A DNA stretch of 64,000 nucleotides from Microvirga sp. (GTDB lineage Bacteria; Pseudomonadota; Alphaproteobacteria; Rhizobiales; Beijerinckiaceae). The notes beneath the pieces were generated by a model. That model did not search any database, was not told the DNA's origin, and worked only from the letters and a program-made list of their open reading frames with translations. Shown here one piece after another: positions 38,246 through 50,006 of the stretch. The stretch spans positions 243,959-307,958 of the forward strand of contig NZ_JACXAB010000006.1 of assembly GCF_014699075.1 (NCBI RefSeq), given 5' to 3'. The stretch's first letter is position 1. Each line of letters starts with the position of its first letter. The position numbers were made by a program, and so were the translations under genes.

Positions 38246-38917
38246 GTGCCGCGGCATGAACCGGAGCGCACCTGCATCGTCACCCGCGAGGCTCACAGCC
38301 CCGCGGGACTGATCCGCTTTGTCCTGGGGCCCGACCATCAGGTCGTGCCCGACCTCCGGCAAAAGCTGCCGGGCCGCGGCGTCTGGGTCACGGCCCGCGC
38401 CAGCATGGTGGAAGAGGCGGCCAAACGTCGCCTCTTCGCCCGCGCCTTCAAGGCCGAGGCCAAGGCTTCGGAGAGCTTGGCCCAGGATATCGAGCGCCTT
38501 CTCCGGGACGACCTCCGTCAGGGTCTGGCACTCGCCAACAAGGCCGGATCGGTGATCACCGGCTTCCATAAGGTCGAGTCGACCATCACGGATAAGCCCA
38601 TCGTTGCCCTTATTCATGCCGCAGAAGCGGCCGAAGATGGGCGAAGAAAATTGGCAAACCAGTTGCGAAAACGCTTCGGCGAGGCAATATCTAGCTTTCC
38701 GGTCATCCAAGAATTGTCGAATGACGAATTGGATTTGGCATTAGGCCGGTCAAATGTGATACATGCTGCCCTCGTCGCGGGCGCTGGGAGCGACGGCTTT
38801 CTGAACCGATGGCATCGTTACCGCATCTTTCGCGGCATCGACGCCGATCAAACTGGCCTCGGAAACGAGACCGGCGAACCCACGACTATGAAACCCGCAG
38901 GAACTGAGGCGGAATGA
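38246..38917 (+). CDS. YlxR-like RNA-binding protein with L7Ae-like C-domain
   Basis: The protein of about 223 residues has the YlxR/DUF448 domain at its start ([24 protein letters not shown], then [10 protein letters not shown]) and a second half that looks like a ribosomal L7Ae/L30e domain ([18 protein letters not shown] and [19 protein letters not shown]), a fusion usual in alphaproteobacteria. The start is uncertain: I use GTG 38246 with a GAGG 11 bases upstream; the frame is open into the nusA 3-prime end. It overlaps infB by ATGA. Confidence 0.85.
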   Translation: MPRHEPERTCIVTREAHSPAGLIRFVLGPDHQVVPDLRQKLPGRGVWVTARASMVEEAAKRRLFARAFKAEAKASESLAQDIERLLRDDLRQGLALANKAGSVITGFHKVESTITDKPIVALIHAAEAAEDGRRKLANQLRKRFGEAISSFPVIQELSNDELDLALGRSNVIHAALVAGAGSDGFLNRWHRYRIFRGIDADQTGLGNETGEPTTMKPAGTEAE

Positions 38918-41820
38918 CCGATACGAAAAACCAGGGCGACAAGACTCTTCATGTGTCGTCCAAGACGCTTTCTCTGAAGCGCCCCGTCGAACAGGGCGTG
39001 GTGCGCCAAAGCTTCTCCCATGGCCGATCCAAGTCGGTTGTGGTCGAGACGGTCAAGCGTCGCCCTGCCGTCGGCCCCACCGGGGGCAAGGAAGACAGAC
39101 CCGCGCCGCAACAGGCAGCGGCCCCCGCGGCTGCGCCCAAGCCTGCCGCACCGGCTCCGACCCCGAAGCCGGCAGCGCCCGCTCAAGGAGCGCGCCCGCA
39201 GCGGTCCGCTCCCAACACGCCCCGTTCCGGCGGCATGGTGCTGCAGACGCTCTCCGAGCAGGAGCGCGATGCGCGCATGAACGCGCTCGTCGATGCGCGC
39301 CGCCGCGACGAGGAAGACCGCAAGAGACAGGCCGAAGAGGCTGCCCGCCGCGCCGAGCGCGAGGCTGAAGAGGCCAAGGACCGCGAAGCGGCCGAAGCCC
39401 GCAAGCGCGAGGAAGAGGACCGCCGCCGCCAGGACGAGGAGCGCAAGCGCCGCGCCGAGGACGAGGCCCGCCGCCGTCTCGGCGAAGAGGCCCCCCGTCA
39501 GGCTGCAGGCTCCGCGCCGGCAGCCCGCACCGGCGCCCCGCGCCCGGAAGGTGGCCGCTTCGAGGGTCCGCGCCCGGATCGTCCCCGTTCGGATGGACCG
39601 CGTCCTGCCAGCGCCCGTTCCGACGGGCCGCGTCCCGGCGGCCCGCGCCAGGATGGTCCCCGTCCGGGTGGCTTTGGTGGTCCCCGCAGCGGCGGTGGCA
39701 CCATGGGCGGCCGTCCGCCGAGCCTGAACCACATGGCCCGTCCGGCCGCCCCGGTCGTTCCCGATCCGGAAACGGCAAAGCCCCATGCCCGCACGGCTCC
39801 TCCCGTGGCAGCCCGTGCTGCCCTGGTGGATGACGAGGAGGGTGCACGCACCATCCGTCGTCCCGGCGTTGCGGCGAAGCCCGCAGCCCTGCCGAAGACC
39901 CCGAAGGCCGCTCCCGGCGAAGAGAAGCGCCGTGGCCGCCTGACGCTCGCCAACGCGACCTCGGGCGAGGACGAGCGCACCCGCTCGCTTGCCGCCTTCC
40001 GGCGCCGCAACCAGCGTCTCATGGGCCACCGCCAGGTGGAGCAGAAGGAAAAGATCGCCCGCGAGGTGATCATTCCCGAGACGATCACCATCCAGGAGCT
40101 CGCCAACCGCATGTCGGAGCGCGCCGTGGACGTGATCAAGATGCTGATGAAGCAAGGCCAGATGCACAAGATCACGGATGTGATCGACTCCGACTCGGCC
40201 CAGCTGATCGCGGAAGAGCTCGGCCACACCGTGAAGCGCGTTGCGGAATCGGACGTCGAGGAAGGCCTGTTCGACACCCCGGATGTGGACGAGAACCTCG
40301 TCACCCGTCCGCCGGTCGTGACCATCATGGGCCACGTCGACCACGGCAAGACCTCGCTGCTCGACGCGATCCGCAAGACCAACGTGGTGTCCGGCGAAGC
40401 CGGCGGCATCACGCAGCATATCGGCGCCTATCAGGTGACCTCGCCGCTCGGCGGCAGGATCACCTTCATCGACACGCCCGGCCACGCGGCCTTCACGGCC
40501 ATGCGCGCCCGCGGCGCCAAGGTGACGGATATCGTCGTGCTGGTGGTGGCGGCCGATGACGGCGTCATGCCGCAGACCGTCGAGGCGATCAACCACGCGC
40601 AGGCGGCCGGCGTGCCGCTGATCGTGGCGATCAACAAGATCGACAAGCCCGACGCGAACCCGCAGCGGGTCCGTACCGAGCTGCTGCAGCACTCCATCGT
40701 GGTGGAATCCATGGGTGGTGAGACCCTCGAGTTCGAGGTCTCCGCCAAGACGGGCGACGGTCTCGAGACACTGCTCGAAGGTCTCCAGCTCCAGGCCGAA
40801 ATCCTCGAGCTCAAGGCCAATGCCGAGCGCTCGGCGGAAGGCACCGTCATCGAGGCGAAGCTCGATCGCGGCCGCGGTCCCGTGGCCACCGTGCTCGTGC
40901 AGCGCGGAACGCTGCGCACCGGCGACATCGTGGTGGCCGGCGCCGAATGGGGCCGCGTGCGTGCCCTGATCAACGATCTCGGCGCCAACGTGAAGGAGGC
41001 CGGTCCCTCGGTTCCGGTCGAGGTTCTGGGCTTCAGCGGCACGCCCGAGGCCGGCGACCGCGTGGCGGTGGTCGAGTCCGAGGCCCGCGCCCGCGAAGTC
41101 ACCGAGTACCGGACCCGCCAGAAGCGCGAACGTCAGGCGGCCCGCATGGGTTCGGCCGGGCGCACGCTCGCCGACATGATGCACGACCTCAAGGCCGGAG
41201 CGGGCCGCAAGGAATTCCCGCTCGTGGTTCGCGCGGACGTGCAGGGCTCGGCGGAAGCCATCGTGGGTGCCCTGGAGAAGGTCGGCAACGAGGAAGTGGC
41301 TGCCCGGATCGTCCAGGCCGGCGTCGGCGGCATCTCGGAATCGGACGTGACCCTGGCCGAAGCCTCGAACGCCATCATCCTGGCCTTCAACGTGCGTGCC
41401 CACAAGGAAGCGCGCGAGGCGGCCGAGCGTGCCGGAATCGAGATCCGCTACTACAACATCATCTACGACCTCGTGGATGACGTGAAGGCGGCGATGTCCG
41501 GACTGCTCGCTCCGACGCTGCGCGAAGAGCGGCTCGGCGAGGCGCAGATCCTTGAGGTGTTCAACGTGTCGAAGGTCGGCAAGATCGCCGGCTGCCGCGT
41601 CCTCGACGGCGTGGTCCAGCGCGGCGCCCATGTGCGCCTGATCCGCGACAACGTGGTGATCCACGAAGGCCGCCTGAGCCAGCTCAAGCGCTTCAAGGAC
41701 GATGCCCGCGAGGTCACCTCGGGTCAGGAATGCGGTATGTCCTTCGAGAGCTATCAGGACATGCGCGTCGGCGACCAGATCGAATGCTACCGCGTGGAAG
41801 AGGTGAAGCGGTCGCTCTAA
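38914..41820 (+). CDS. infB: Translation initiation factor IF-2
   Basis: This 968-residue GTPase positions initiator tRNA. After the IF2_N segment (residues 10-50), there is an Ala/Pro linker, a charged coiled coil rich in E, D and R (about 115-190), and an Arg-Pro-Gly-rich stretch with repeated DGPRP units (about 205-270). The G domain has [23 protein letters not shown] and NKIDKP; domains II-IV follow to VEEVKRSL. The N-terminal part is longer than in E. coli, as is usual in alphaproteobacteria. Confidence 0.97.
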   Translation: MTDTKNQGDKTLHVSSKTLSLKRPVEQGVVRQSFSHGRSKSVVVETVKRRPAVGPTGGKEDRPAPQQAAAPAAAPKPAAPAPTPKPAAPAQGARPQRSAPNTPRSGGMVLQTLSEQERDARMNALVDARRRDEEDRKRQAEEAARRAEREAEEAKDREAAEARKREEEDRRRQDEERKRRAEDEARRRLGEEAPRQAAGSAPAARTGAPRPEGGRFEGPRPDRPRSDGPRPASARSDGPRPGGPRQDGPRPGGFGGPRSGGGTMGGRPPSLNHMARPAAPVVPDPETAKPHARTAPPVAARAALVDDEEGARTIRRPGVAAKPAALPKTPKAAPGEEKRRGRLTLANATSGEDERTRSLAAFRRRNQRLMGHRQVEQKEKIAREVIIPETITIQELANRMSERAVDVIKMLMKQGQMHKITDVIDSDSAQLIAEELGHTVKRVAESDVEEGLFDTPDVDENLVTRPPVVTIMGHVDHGKTSLLDAIRKTNVVSGEAGGITQHIGAYQVTSPLGGRITFIDTPGHAAFTAMRARGAKVTDIVVLVVAADDGVMPQTVEAINHAQAAGVPLIVAINKIDKPDANPQRVRTELLQHSIVVESMGGETLEFEVSAKTGDGLETLLEGLQLQAEILELKANAERSAEGTVIEAKLDRGRGPVATVLVQRGTLRTGDIVVAGAEWGRVRALINDLGANVKEAGPSVPVEVLGFSGTPEAGDRVAVVESEARAREVTEYRTRQKRERQAARMGSAGRTLADMMHDLKAGAGRKEFPLVVRADVQGSAEAIVGALEKVGNEEVAARIVQAGVGGISESDVTLAEASNAIILAFNVRAHKEAREAAERAGIEIRYYNIIYDLVDDVKAAMSGLLAPTLREERLGEAQILEVFNVSKVGKIAGCRVLDGVVQRGAHVRLIRDNVVIHEGRLSQLKRFKDDAREVTSGQECGMSFESYQDMRVGDQIECYRVEEVKRSL

Positions 41821-41855
41821 GCCGCTTCCGATCTTTTCACTGTCTGGAACATCTC

Positions 41856-41882
41856 TCATGGCCGGGTCATTCCCGGCCATGA
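41856..41882. terminator. Perfect hairpin between infB and rbfA
   Basis: TCATGGCCGGG and CCCGGCCATGA form an 11-bp stem with a TCATT loop, followed by TCCCTTTT. It resembles the ATGGCCGGG/CGGCCAT motif in the outer repeat at 24875-25089 and near 61405-61436, so it may be a repeat-derived element that works as a partial terminator. Confidence 0.65.
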
Positions 41883-41922
41883 TCCCTTTTGAACGATCCG
41901 GTCCAACCCCGGAGATATAACA

Positions 41923-42357
41923 ATGGCCAAACGTTTCGAACAAACCACAGGACCCTCCCAGCGCCAGCAGCGCGTGGCCGAGCTCGTGCGCCATGCGCTC
42001 GCCGAGGTCCTCTCCCGCGGCGACCTGCAGGACGACGTGCTGACGAAGAACGTCATCACAATTCCGGAAGTGCGCATGTCGCCGGACCTCAAGCTCGCCA
42101 CGGCCTATGTCATGCCGCTCGGCGGCCGCGACGAGGCCGCCGTGATCAAGGCCCTGGACAAGAACAAGAAGATCCTGCGCCAGGAGGTCGCCCGCCGGGT
42201 GAACCTGAAATTCGCCCCCGATCTGCGCTTCCTGCGCGACGAGAGCTTCGACGAGGCGGCCCGCATTGACGCGCTCCTGCGCACGGAGCGGGTGGCCCGC
42301 GACACGGGCAGAACCGGCATCGACCTCTCCGACGACAGCGACGAGCAGGATTCATGA
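41923..42357 (+). CDS. rbfA: Ribosome-binding factor A
   Basis: The 144-residue 30S maturation factor has the single KH-type fold. Segments [20 protein letters not shown] and [23 protein letters not shown] are typical, as is [17 protein letters not shown] [24 protein letters not shown]. The C-terminus is an acidic tail. It overlaps truB by ATGA. Confidence 0.94.
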   Translation: MAKRFEQTTGPSQRQQRVAELVRHALAEVLSRGDLQDDVLTKNVITIPEVRMSPDLKLATAYVMPLGGRDEAAVIKALDKNKKILRQEVARRVNLKFAPDLRFLRDESFDEAARIDALLRTERVARDTGRTGIDLSDDSDEQDS

Positions 42358-43274
42358 GCGACGAACGCCCGCAGCGGAGGCCCCACGGGGACCGACCGAA
42401 GAAGCGCGACGTCAATGGATGGATCATCCTCGATAAGGGCGTCGGCATGACCTCGACGCACGCGGTCGCGGTGGTCAAGCGCGGCCTCTCGGCCAAGAAG
42501 GCCGGACACGCCGGCACCCTCGATCCGCTGGCCTCCGGCATCCTGCCGATCGCGCTGGGCGAGGCGACCAAGACCGTGCCGTTCGTCATGGACGGGCGTA
42601 AATCCTACGTATTCACCGTGGCCTGGGGCGCGGAGACGAATACGGACGACACCGAGGGCGAGATTGTCGAGCGCACCGACAGGTTGCCCGACCCGTCCGA
42701 GATCGAGGCGCTCCTGCCCCGCTTCACGGGCTCCGTGCAGCAGGTGCCGCCACGCTTTTCTGCCATCAAGATCGCCGGCGAGCGCGCCTACGATCTCGCC
42801 CGCGACGGCGAGGTGGTGGAGCTTCAAGCGCGCACGGTCGAGATCGACCGGTTGGCCCTCGTCCACCATGACGGCAACCGCTCGGTGATCGAGGCCGATT
42901 GCGGCAAGGGCACTTATGTGCGCGCCATCGCCCGCGACCTCGGCCGGGCGCTCGGCTGCCTCGGTCATATCGCGGCGCTCAGGCGCACCCGCGTCGGCCC
43001 CTTCACGGAGCATGACGCCGTCACCGTGGACGACGTCGCCACCGATCCGGCGGCCCTGCGCCCGGTGGAGACCGCCCTCAACGAGATCCCCTCGATCGCA
43101 GTCAGCCGCGACATGGCCGGCCGCCTCATGCGCGGCCAGTCCATCATCCTGCGCGGGCGCGAGGCGCCCCTGTCGGGGAAGGTCTATGCCACCTGCAACG
43201 GCGTGCTCATCGCCGTGGGCGACGTGGAGCGCGGCGAGCTTGTGCCGCACCGGGTGTTCAACTTGGGCGTTTGA
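42354..43274 (+). CDS. truB: tRNA pseudouridine(55) synthase TruB
   Basis: The 306-residue enzyme makes pseudouridine 55 in the T loop. The catalytic Asp lies in [14 protein letters not shown] near residue 49, and the following [12 protein letters not shown] and [19 protein letters not shown] are family hallmarks. The C-terminal PUA-like part ends [13 protein letters not shown]. It starts on the rbfA stop and closes the rimP operon; a composite repeat lies 5 bp after it. Confidence 0.96.
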   Translation: MSDERPQRRPHGDRPKKRDVNGWIILDKGVGMTSTHAVAVVKRGLSAKKAGHAGTLDPLASGILPIALGEATKTVPFVMDGRKSYVFTVAWGAETNTDDTEGEIVERTDRLPDPSEIEALLPRFTGSVQQVPPRFSAIKIAGERAYDLARDGEVVELQARTVEIDRLALVHHDGNRSVIEADCGKGTYVRAIARDLGRALGCLGHIAALRRTRVGPFTEHDAVTVDDVATDPAALRPVETALNEIPSIAVSRDMAGRLMRGQSIILRGREAPLSGKVYATCNGVLIAVGDVERGELVPHRVFNLGV

Positions 43275-43279
43275 AACGC

Positions 43280-43503
43280 GTCATCCCGGCGCCGCGTCAG
43301 CGGAACCCGGGATCGTCAGACGAGTGTGGCGCGGGAACACCTCTCCCGGTGGGAGCGGTCGCGCCTTCAGGCGCGGGTGAGGGGTTAGCGTCCTCTCCGG
43401 ATGAGGCTGTAACCCCTCACCCCAACCCTCTCCCTCAGGGAGAGGGAGTTCAGTGCTCCATCCTTCACGCGATCCCGGATCGGCTTGCGCCGTCCGGGAT
43501 GAC
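43280..43503. repeat. Composite repeat (family C) with inner CTCTCCC element, copy 2
   Basis: The outer ends are GTCATCCCGG (43280) and CCGTCCGGGATGAC (to 43503). The inner part has CCTCTCCC, GGCGCGGGTGAGGGGTTAGCG and AACCCCTCACCCCAACCCTCTCCC arms. About the same sequence and order as at 27117-27338, here between truB and the YciE gene. Confidence 0.9.
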
Positions 43504-43514
43504 TGCATCGGGCT

Positions 43515-44057
43515 TTACCGGTCGGCCTTCAAGCCCTGCGCCGAACGGCTCAGGAACTTTTGGGTGATCGGCTCGATCATGTCGTAAACTGCCTGGGCGG
43601 TCCTTTCCTCTTCGCGCAACGACTCCTGGAGTGCCGGGATGAACTTCTGGTTCCCGGAGGCCTCGGCCATGGCGATGAGGGACTTGTAGGACGCGATCTC
43701 GAAATTCTCGAAGGCGTGGTTGGCGAAGGTGTTCTTCAGAACCTCGTCGGCCATCGGCATGTGGCCGGCGGCGGCCAGATTGGCCATGAACTGGGTGGCC
43801 ATGTCCTTCAGGATCGAGCGATCCGCACCGAAGCTGTGCAGGGCCTCGTCGAGGCGGCGGATCTGGCCTTCGGTTTCGACGATGTGCCGGCGCAGGAGGT
43901 CGGACATCTCCGGATAATTCTCGAACCGCTCGACCTGCCGCTCCATGAGCTGGATGGCCTGCTTTTCGAGGGCGTGGGCGTTTTCGAGGCCGGTGATGAA
44001 GATGTTGCGGATGTCTTCCGAAGACGTAAGGTCGGCCATGCCGGTCGTGGCACTCAT
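43515..44057 (-). CDS. Ferritin-like DUF892 (YciE/YciF) protein
   Basis: The protein of about 180 residues is a four-helix-bundle ferritin-like protein of the DUF892 family: DIRNIFITGLENAHALEKQAIQLM, RHIVETEGQIRRLDEALHSFGA, ADEVLKNTFANHAFENFEIASYKSLIAMA and SLREEERTAQAVYDMI supply the Glu and His metal ligands. These proteins are linked to stress and may bind a di-metal centre. ATG 44057 gives MSATTGMADL; the upstream ATG at 44096 has less support. Confidence 0.88.
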   Translation of the reverse strand: MSATTGMADLTSSEDIRNIFITGLENAHALEKQAIQLMERQVERFENYPEMSDLLRRHIVETEGQIRRLDEALHSFGADRSILKDMATQFMANLAAAGHMPMADEVLKNTFANHAFENFEIASYKSLIAMAEASGNQKFIPALQESLREEERTAQAVYDMIEPITQKFLSRSAQGLKADR

Positions 44058-44176
44058 GATGTCATCTTCCTCTATTGGGGGTCTCTGGTTCACCAACCGT
44101 AACCTGGAAAACTTGTTCCGCCGGGGATCGGCCTAATCGGCGCATCTTATTGCCCCGCTTGAGAAAAACGATTTCT

Positions 44177-44205
44177 CTGGCACTCCGGCGCATTTCGTGT
44201 ATGTT
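44177..44205 (+). promoter_or_regulatory. Possible rpsO promoter
   Basis: CTGGCA (44177-44182) and TATGTT (44200-44205) are spaced by 17 bases, upstream of rpsO. It is a weak match. The 297-bp stretch 44058-44354 holds no other gene. Confidence 0.3.
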
Positions 44206-44354
44206 GCGCCATCTTTTCGAGGGTCATGCCCCGAAAGACGCGTCCGAGTTCGGACCGCGCTGGACGACATCCCGGCCCGGCCCTTCCGGATGTCCCGGAC
44301 CCGAAGCCCTGAAGGCCAAGGTCTCCTTATAAAACCAACCTGAAAGGACACACG

Positions 44355-44624
44355 ATGTCGATTACGGCTGAGCGCAAGAACGCGCTTGTCAAGGAATTCG
44401 CCCAGAAAGCTGGCGATACCGGCTCCCCCGAGGTGCAGGTCGCCATTCTGACCGAGCGGATCAACAACCTGACCGGTCACTTCAAGAGCCACAACAAGGA
44501 CAACCACTCCCGTCGTGGCCTCCTGAAGATGGTGTCGTCGCGCCGTTCGCTTCTCGACTATCTGAAGAAGAAGGACGAGAGCCGCTACCGCACGCTGATC
44601 GAGAAGCTCGGCATCCGCCGCTAA
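44355..44624 (+). CDS. rpsO: 30S ribosomal protein S15
   Basis: The 89-residue protein is standard bacterial S15: [53 protein letters not shown], then [12 protein letters not shown] at the end. It binds 16S rRNA at the platform. A strong AAAGGA site precedes the ATG. A terminator and pnp follow, the usual rpsO-pnp pair. Confidence 0.97.
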   Translation: MSITAERKNALVKEFAQKAGDTGSPEVQVAILTERINNLTGHFKSHNKDNHSRRGLLKMVSSRRSLLDYLKKKDESRYRTLIEKLGIRR

Positions 44625-44641
44625 GCTTCTTCACAAGACTT

Positions 44642-44670
44642 CCGTCCGGAGCCCGGCTCCGGACGGTTTC
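44642..44670 (+). terminator. Terminator between rpsO and pnp
   Basis: CCGTCCGGAGCC (44642-44653) and GGCTCCGGACGG (44655-44666) form a 12-bp near-loopless stem, followed by TTTC. It probably ends or attenuates rpsO transcripts. Confidence 0.85.
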
Positions 44671-44671
44671 T

Positions 44672-44701
44672 ACACCGGTTAGGACCACAGGGTCCCGGTG
44701 T
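44672..44701 (+). promoter_or_regulatory. Second hairpin in the pnp leader
   Basis: ACACCG/CGGTGT and GGACC/GGTCC stack into an extended hairpin with a small bulge directly after the rpsO terminator. A stable pnp leader hairpin is the RNase III target in E. coli PNPase autoregulation, so it could do the same here. Confidence 0.5.
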
Positions 44702-44843
44702 CCTCCGAGGAGACGGCCGACACGATGACCATGGCAGGATCGCAAGGGGCTTATGAGGTGGGCTTGCCCATCGACGCGAGCCTCTTGCCGTCTTGCTCAT
44801 GGCATCGAGCCCCCGCTCCTGCTGTCATGAAAGACGAAAAAGC

Positions 44844-47018
<2,175 letters not shown>

Positions 47019-47043
47019 TTGCATTAAGGCTGACGAAGAACAG

Positions 47044-47073
47044 AAAAGGCGCGGTTTTGAACCGCGCCTTTTT
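47044..47073 (+). terminator. Terminator after pnp
   Basis: AAAAGGCGCGGTT and AACCGCGCCTTTT form a 13-bp stem with a TTG loop and T-run. It ends pnp. Confidence 0.9.
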
Positions 47074-47116
47074 CTTTGGCCGCAGGGCCGGCTTATCATT
47101 TACACAAACCTAAGCG

Positions 47117-47225
47117 CTCATCCTGAGGAGTTCACTTCAGTCACCGTCTCGAAGGGTCAGGGTGTCTCCAGCGCATTCTGGAACCTCCTTCAAGACGCCT
47201 GCTGCGCAGGCTCCTCAGGATGAGG
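47117..47225. repeat. Family A palindromic repeat, copy 2
   Basis: The ends are CTCATCCTGAGGAG and CTCCTCAGGATGAGG, with inner pair CGTCTCGAAGG / CTTCAAGACGCC. It lies between convergent pnp and the AraC gene. Confidence 0.88.
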
Positions 47226-47257
47226 CTGAGTGTATGACCAGCCTCACAGGAGAAGTT

Positions 47258-48106
47258 TCACTTCAGGGGCAGATAAATATCCGTCCGCAGTTCGGTTGGC
47301 GGCGTGTCGCGCGGGCTGTTGAGATAGTCCTCAAAAACCGGCGCATCGGCGGCTTCGCGCCCTGATGAGGGAAGCCATTGGCCGAAGAGCCAATCATAAG
47401 CCGCCCGCATGTCGCTGTAAGGACCCTTGTACCTGAGAACCGCGTAGTCCCCGCCCCGAAGCTGCGTGGTGAAAAGAGGCGCATCGACGTCGACCTCCTC
47501 ATTCACGGTCACTGCGGCCTGGGATCTCAGTTCAGGCTCGGGAATGCTCGTTGGATCATCGAAATACAAGCCGATCATGCGCTGATCAGGCTGGATCTTG
47601 CCGCGCCGGGCCAGTCCGGTGAAGAGCATGTCGAAGCTCTTGCCGATTTTCAGGTATGAGCCGCGGTGCTCGACAGCAACCAGAGTGGTCGAAGGAATCT
47701 GTGTCGTGGTGGTTTCGTACATGGTCTGGGCTCCTTGAGGCTTAGGATTTTTGAAGACCGAGTGGCCACCGACCTTGCGATACTTGGCAGGAGGGAGACC
47801 GAAAGCCGTGTTGAAGGCGCGGGTAAACGAGGCCTGGCTGTCGTAGTGGGCCCTGGCCGCCACTTTCGCCACCGGCATATTGGTATGTGCCAGATCGGCT
47901 GCAGCGCGCTGCAGCCTCAGCCGTCGGACCGTGGCCATAACTGTTTCATTGAAATGGCCATGATAGATTCGATGCCAGTGATAGGGCGAAAGGCATGCGA
48001 TCTCGGCCAGCACATCGAGGCTGAGTTCCTCATCCAAGTGATCGTGGATGTAGGCGGAGACGCGTGTAAGGCGGCTCGCATAACTCTCCAAAGTCGCTTG
48101 TTCCAT
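47258..48106 (-). CDS. AraC-family regulator with GyrI-like effector domain
   Basis: The 282-residue protein has two HTH motifs of the AraC type in the first 110 residues (VLAEIACLSPYHWHRIYHGHF, VAARAHYDSQASFTRAFNTAFGLPPAKYRK) and a C-terminal GyrI-like (SoxS/Rob-type) small-molecule-binding domain. Regulators of this layout often control resistance or multidrug genes. No target can be named; the nearest neighbour on this strand is the cyclase gene, 74 bp away. Confidence 0.9.
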   Translation of the reverse strand: MEQATLESYASRLTRVSAYIHDHLDEELSLDVLAEIACLSPYHWHRIYHGHFNETVMATVRRLRLQRAAADLAHTNMPVAKVAARAHYDSQASFTRAFNTAFGLPPAKYRKVGGHSVFKNPKPQGAQTMYETTTTQIPSTTLVAVEHRGSYLKIGKSFDMLFTGLARRGKIQPDQRMIGLYFDDPTSIPEPELRSQAAVTVNEEVDVDAPLFTTQLRGGDYAVLRYKGPYSDMRAAYDWLFGQWLPSSGREAADAPVFEDYLNSPRDTPPTELRTDIYLPLK

Positions 48107-48180
48107 CGTGCGGCACTCTTGCTTCAGGTTGTTAATTCAACCCTATGCGAGATGCCTTTGATAAATCCTGCTGTTTTATA

Positions 48181-49860
48181 TCATCGCCCTAGGCTCTCCA
48201 CCTGAGGGATGATCCAGCTCCCCAACGGCGCCGCTCGGCCACGAATAGAGACGATCTGGCGGTTGCGGCTGGAGAGGTCGAGGCCGGCACGGGTGGCGAG
48301 GTCCTCGGAGATCACCAGTTCCACATCGAGTTCCTTGGCGAGCCCCTCCAGGCGGCTCGCCGCGTTGATGGTGTCGCCCACGGCTGTGAGGCTGGTGGCC
48401 TGGCCGTAGCCCATCTGGCCCACGATGGCCGGGCCCGCATGCAGGCTCATGGCGATGCGCAGGGGATGCTCGAACTCGCTGGCGTAGTCCTCGTTGAGGC
48501 GGGCGAGCGCCGCCTTGATCCGGAGCGCGGCATCGAGGGCCTGACGGGCGGCCTCCTGCGGTGTGGTGCTCAGGCCGAAGAGGGCCAGAACCCCGTCGCC
48601 GATGAATTTGTCGATATAGCCGCCCGCATCCTCCACCGCCTCGCCCACCGCCTCGAAATAGCGGTTGAGGATGAACACCGTGTCGAAGGGCAGGCGCGTC
48701 TCGGTGAGGCTCGTGAAGCCGCGCAGATCGCAGAACAGCACCGCGACCTCCTGCTCCTGCCCCTGGGCCCGTCCGGCGCGCACCAAGGCCGTCACGCCGT
48801 TGCGGCCCGTGGACAGGATCGGCACGACGGCGATCTCGCCGTGCGGCCTGAACTGGCAGGCGAGCCTCACATTGGGACCCGCCTTGATGCGCGCGAGCGT
48901 GCCCCGCTCCTGGGCGGCGGGCGGCGGCTGGTCCTGCAATCCGTCAATCACCCTCACCCGGCAGGTGGAGCAGCGGCCGCGTCCGCCGCAGACCGAGATG
49001 TGCGGGATCCCGGCCGTGCGGCTGGCCTCCAGCACGCTGAACCCGGCCGGCACGGTGACGACCTGATCGTTGGGGTAGCGGATGCGGACCCGGCGGGACC
49101 ACAGATTGGCGCTGCGAACGATCCGACTGGCAATCGTCAGGGCCAGAAGACCGCCGAAGAAGGCATAGAGGGCGGGGCCAACCAGGGGCAGGAGATCGGA
49201 CGTGGGGGCTGCGCGCACGGCAAACCGCTCCGGCGCCTCGGCGATCTCCCGGCCTGCCCCTGCGAAACCGAGCAGGGCCAGGATGGGAACGAGAATGGCT
49301 CCCGTGTAGAGCAGCATCGCCCACCTTGGAAACCAGGGCTTCGGACGCAGCCAGAAATAGACCCCGAGGCACCCGTGCAGCCACGCGATGATGAGCGCAA
49401 TCGCCTGGCGCGCGCCGATCTCGGGGCTCAGCAGCCAGATGCTCCTGACCACCTCGGGGTAGCCGGAATCGTGGCCGGTCAGGGCCCATTCGACCCGTGT
49501 GCCCGTCACATGCCCGATCAGGAGGAAGGGCAGGCTCAGGCCCAAGGCCAGCTGCGCGGCCTCGCGGACGGGCATGCGCAGGGTGCGGCGGCGATAGAGG
49601 GCCTGCAGCGCCAGCAGGAAGTGCAGGAGCAGGGAGCCGTAGAGGAGGATCGTGCCGACCGGGTTGCGCCACAGGCGGTTGAACCAGGCGCGCCCGGCCT
49701 CCATCGCGTCGATGGAGACGAGGCCCAGGGCATGGTTGCTGAAATGGGTGAGGAGAAAGGTTGCGAGCACGAGACCCGAAACGAGGCGGATCTCCCGCCA
49801 GGGGACGGGACCCTTAAGCAAAGCCGCCTCGGCGGCAGGTCTTGTCTCGGTTTGCTTCAT
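48181..49860 (-). CDS. Redox-type membrane adenylate cyclase: six-helix anchor, 2Fe-2S domain, class III cyclase
   Basis: The 559-residue protein begins with about six membrane helices (residues 26-48, 70-90, 102-120, 150-170, 182-200 and 225-245) bearing His39, His43, His80, His117 and His162, like heme-binding SdhC-type anchors. A plant-type ferredoxin domain follows with Cys291, Cys297, Cys300 (CGGRGRCSTC) and Cys335. The class III cyclase domain (370-510) has metal Asp378 and Asp422 and the adenine-selecting Lys418/Asp496, with Asn499 and Arg503 in INAASR. It thus should make cAMP under redox or quinone control, similar to rhizobial CyaC. I used ATG 49860; another in-frame ATG at 49926 precedes it. 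Confidence 0.85.
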   Translation of the reverse strand: MKQTETRPAAEAALLKGPVPWREIRLVSGLVLATFLLTHFSNHALGLVSIDAMEAGRAWFNRLWRNPVGTILLYGSLLLHFLLALQALYRRRTLRMPVREAAQLALGLSLPFLLIGHVTGTRVEWALTGHDSGYPEVVRSIWLLSPEIGARQAIALIIAWLHGCLGVYFWLRPKPWFPRWAMLLYTGAILVPILALLGFAGAGREIAEAPERFAVRAAPTSDLLPLVGPALYAFFGGLLALTIASRIVRSANLWSRRVRIRYPNDQVVTVPAGFSVLEASRTAGIPHISVCGGRGRCSTCRVRVIDGLQDQPPPAAQERGTLARIKAGPNVRLACQFRPHGEIAVVPILSTGRNGVTALVRAGRAQGQEQEVAVLFCDLRGFTSLTETRLPFDTVFILNRYFEAVGEAVEDAGGYIDKFIGDGVLALFGLSTTPQEAARQALDAALRIKAALARLNEDYASEFEHPLRIAMSLHAGPAIVGQMGYGQATSLTAVGDTINAASRLEGLAKELDVELVISEDLATRAGLDLSSRNRQIVSIRGRAAPLGSWIIPQVESLGR

Positions 49861-50006
49861 GGGCGGATGACCGGTCTCGATCCTGCATCGGGGGCTTGGC
49901 TTGAGGCTATGCAGGTGCAGCCGCACGGGCCAATGTCAAATCACAGTCGCTGGACCAAGGCGGCGAACCATATATTCCTGGGCGCCGCACGCGAAGAACC
50001 CGAATC

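Noticed and set aside
38848..41994. A 1048-residue open frame antisense to infB
   Set aside because: It is a result of the GC-rich third positions in infB; the translation is His/Asp/Gly/Leu-rich with no domain.
44178..44205. Sigma-54 promoter (TGGCAC)
   Set aside because: The TTGC element at the proper spacing is missing.
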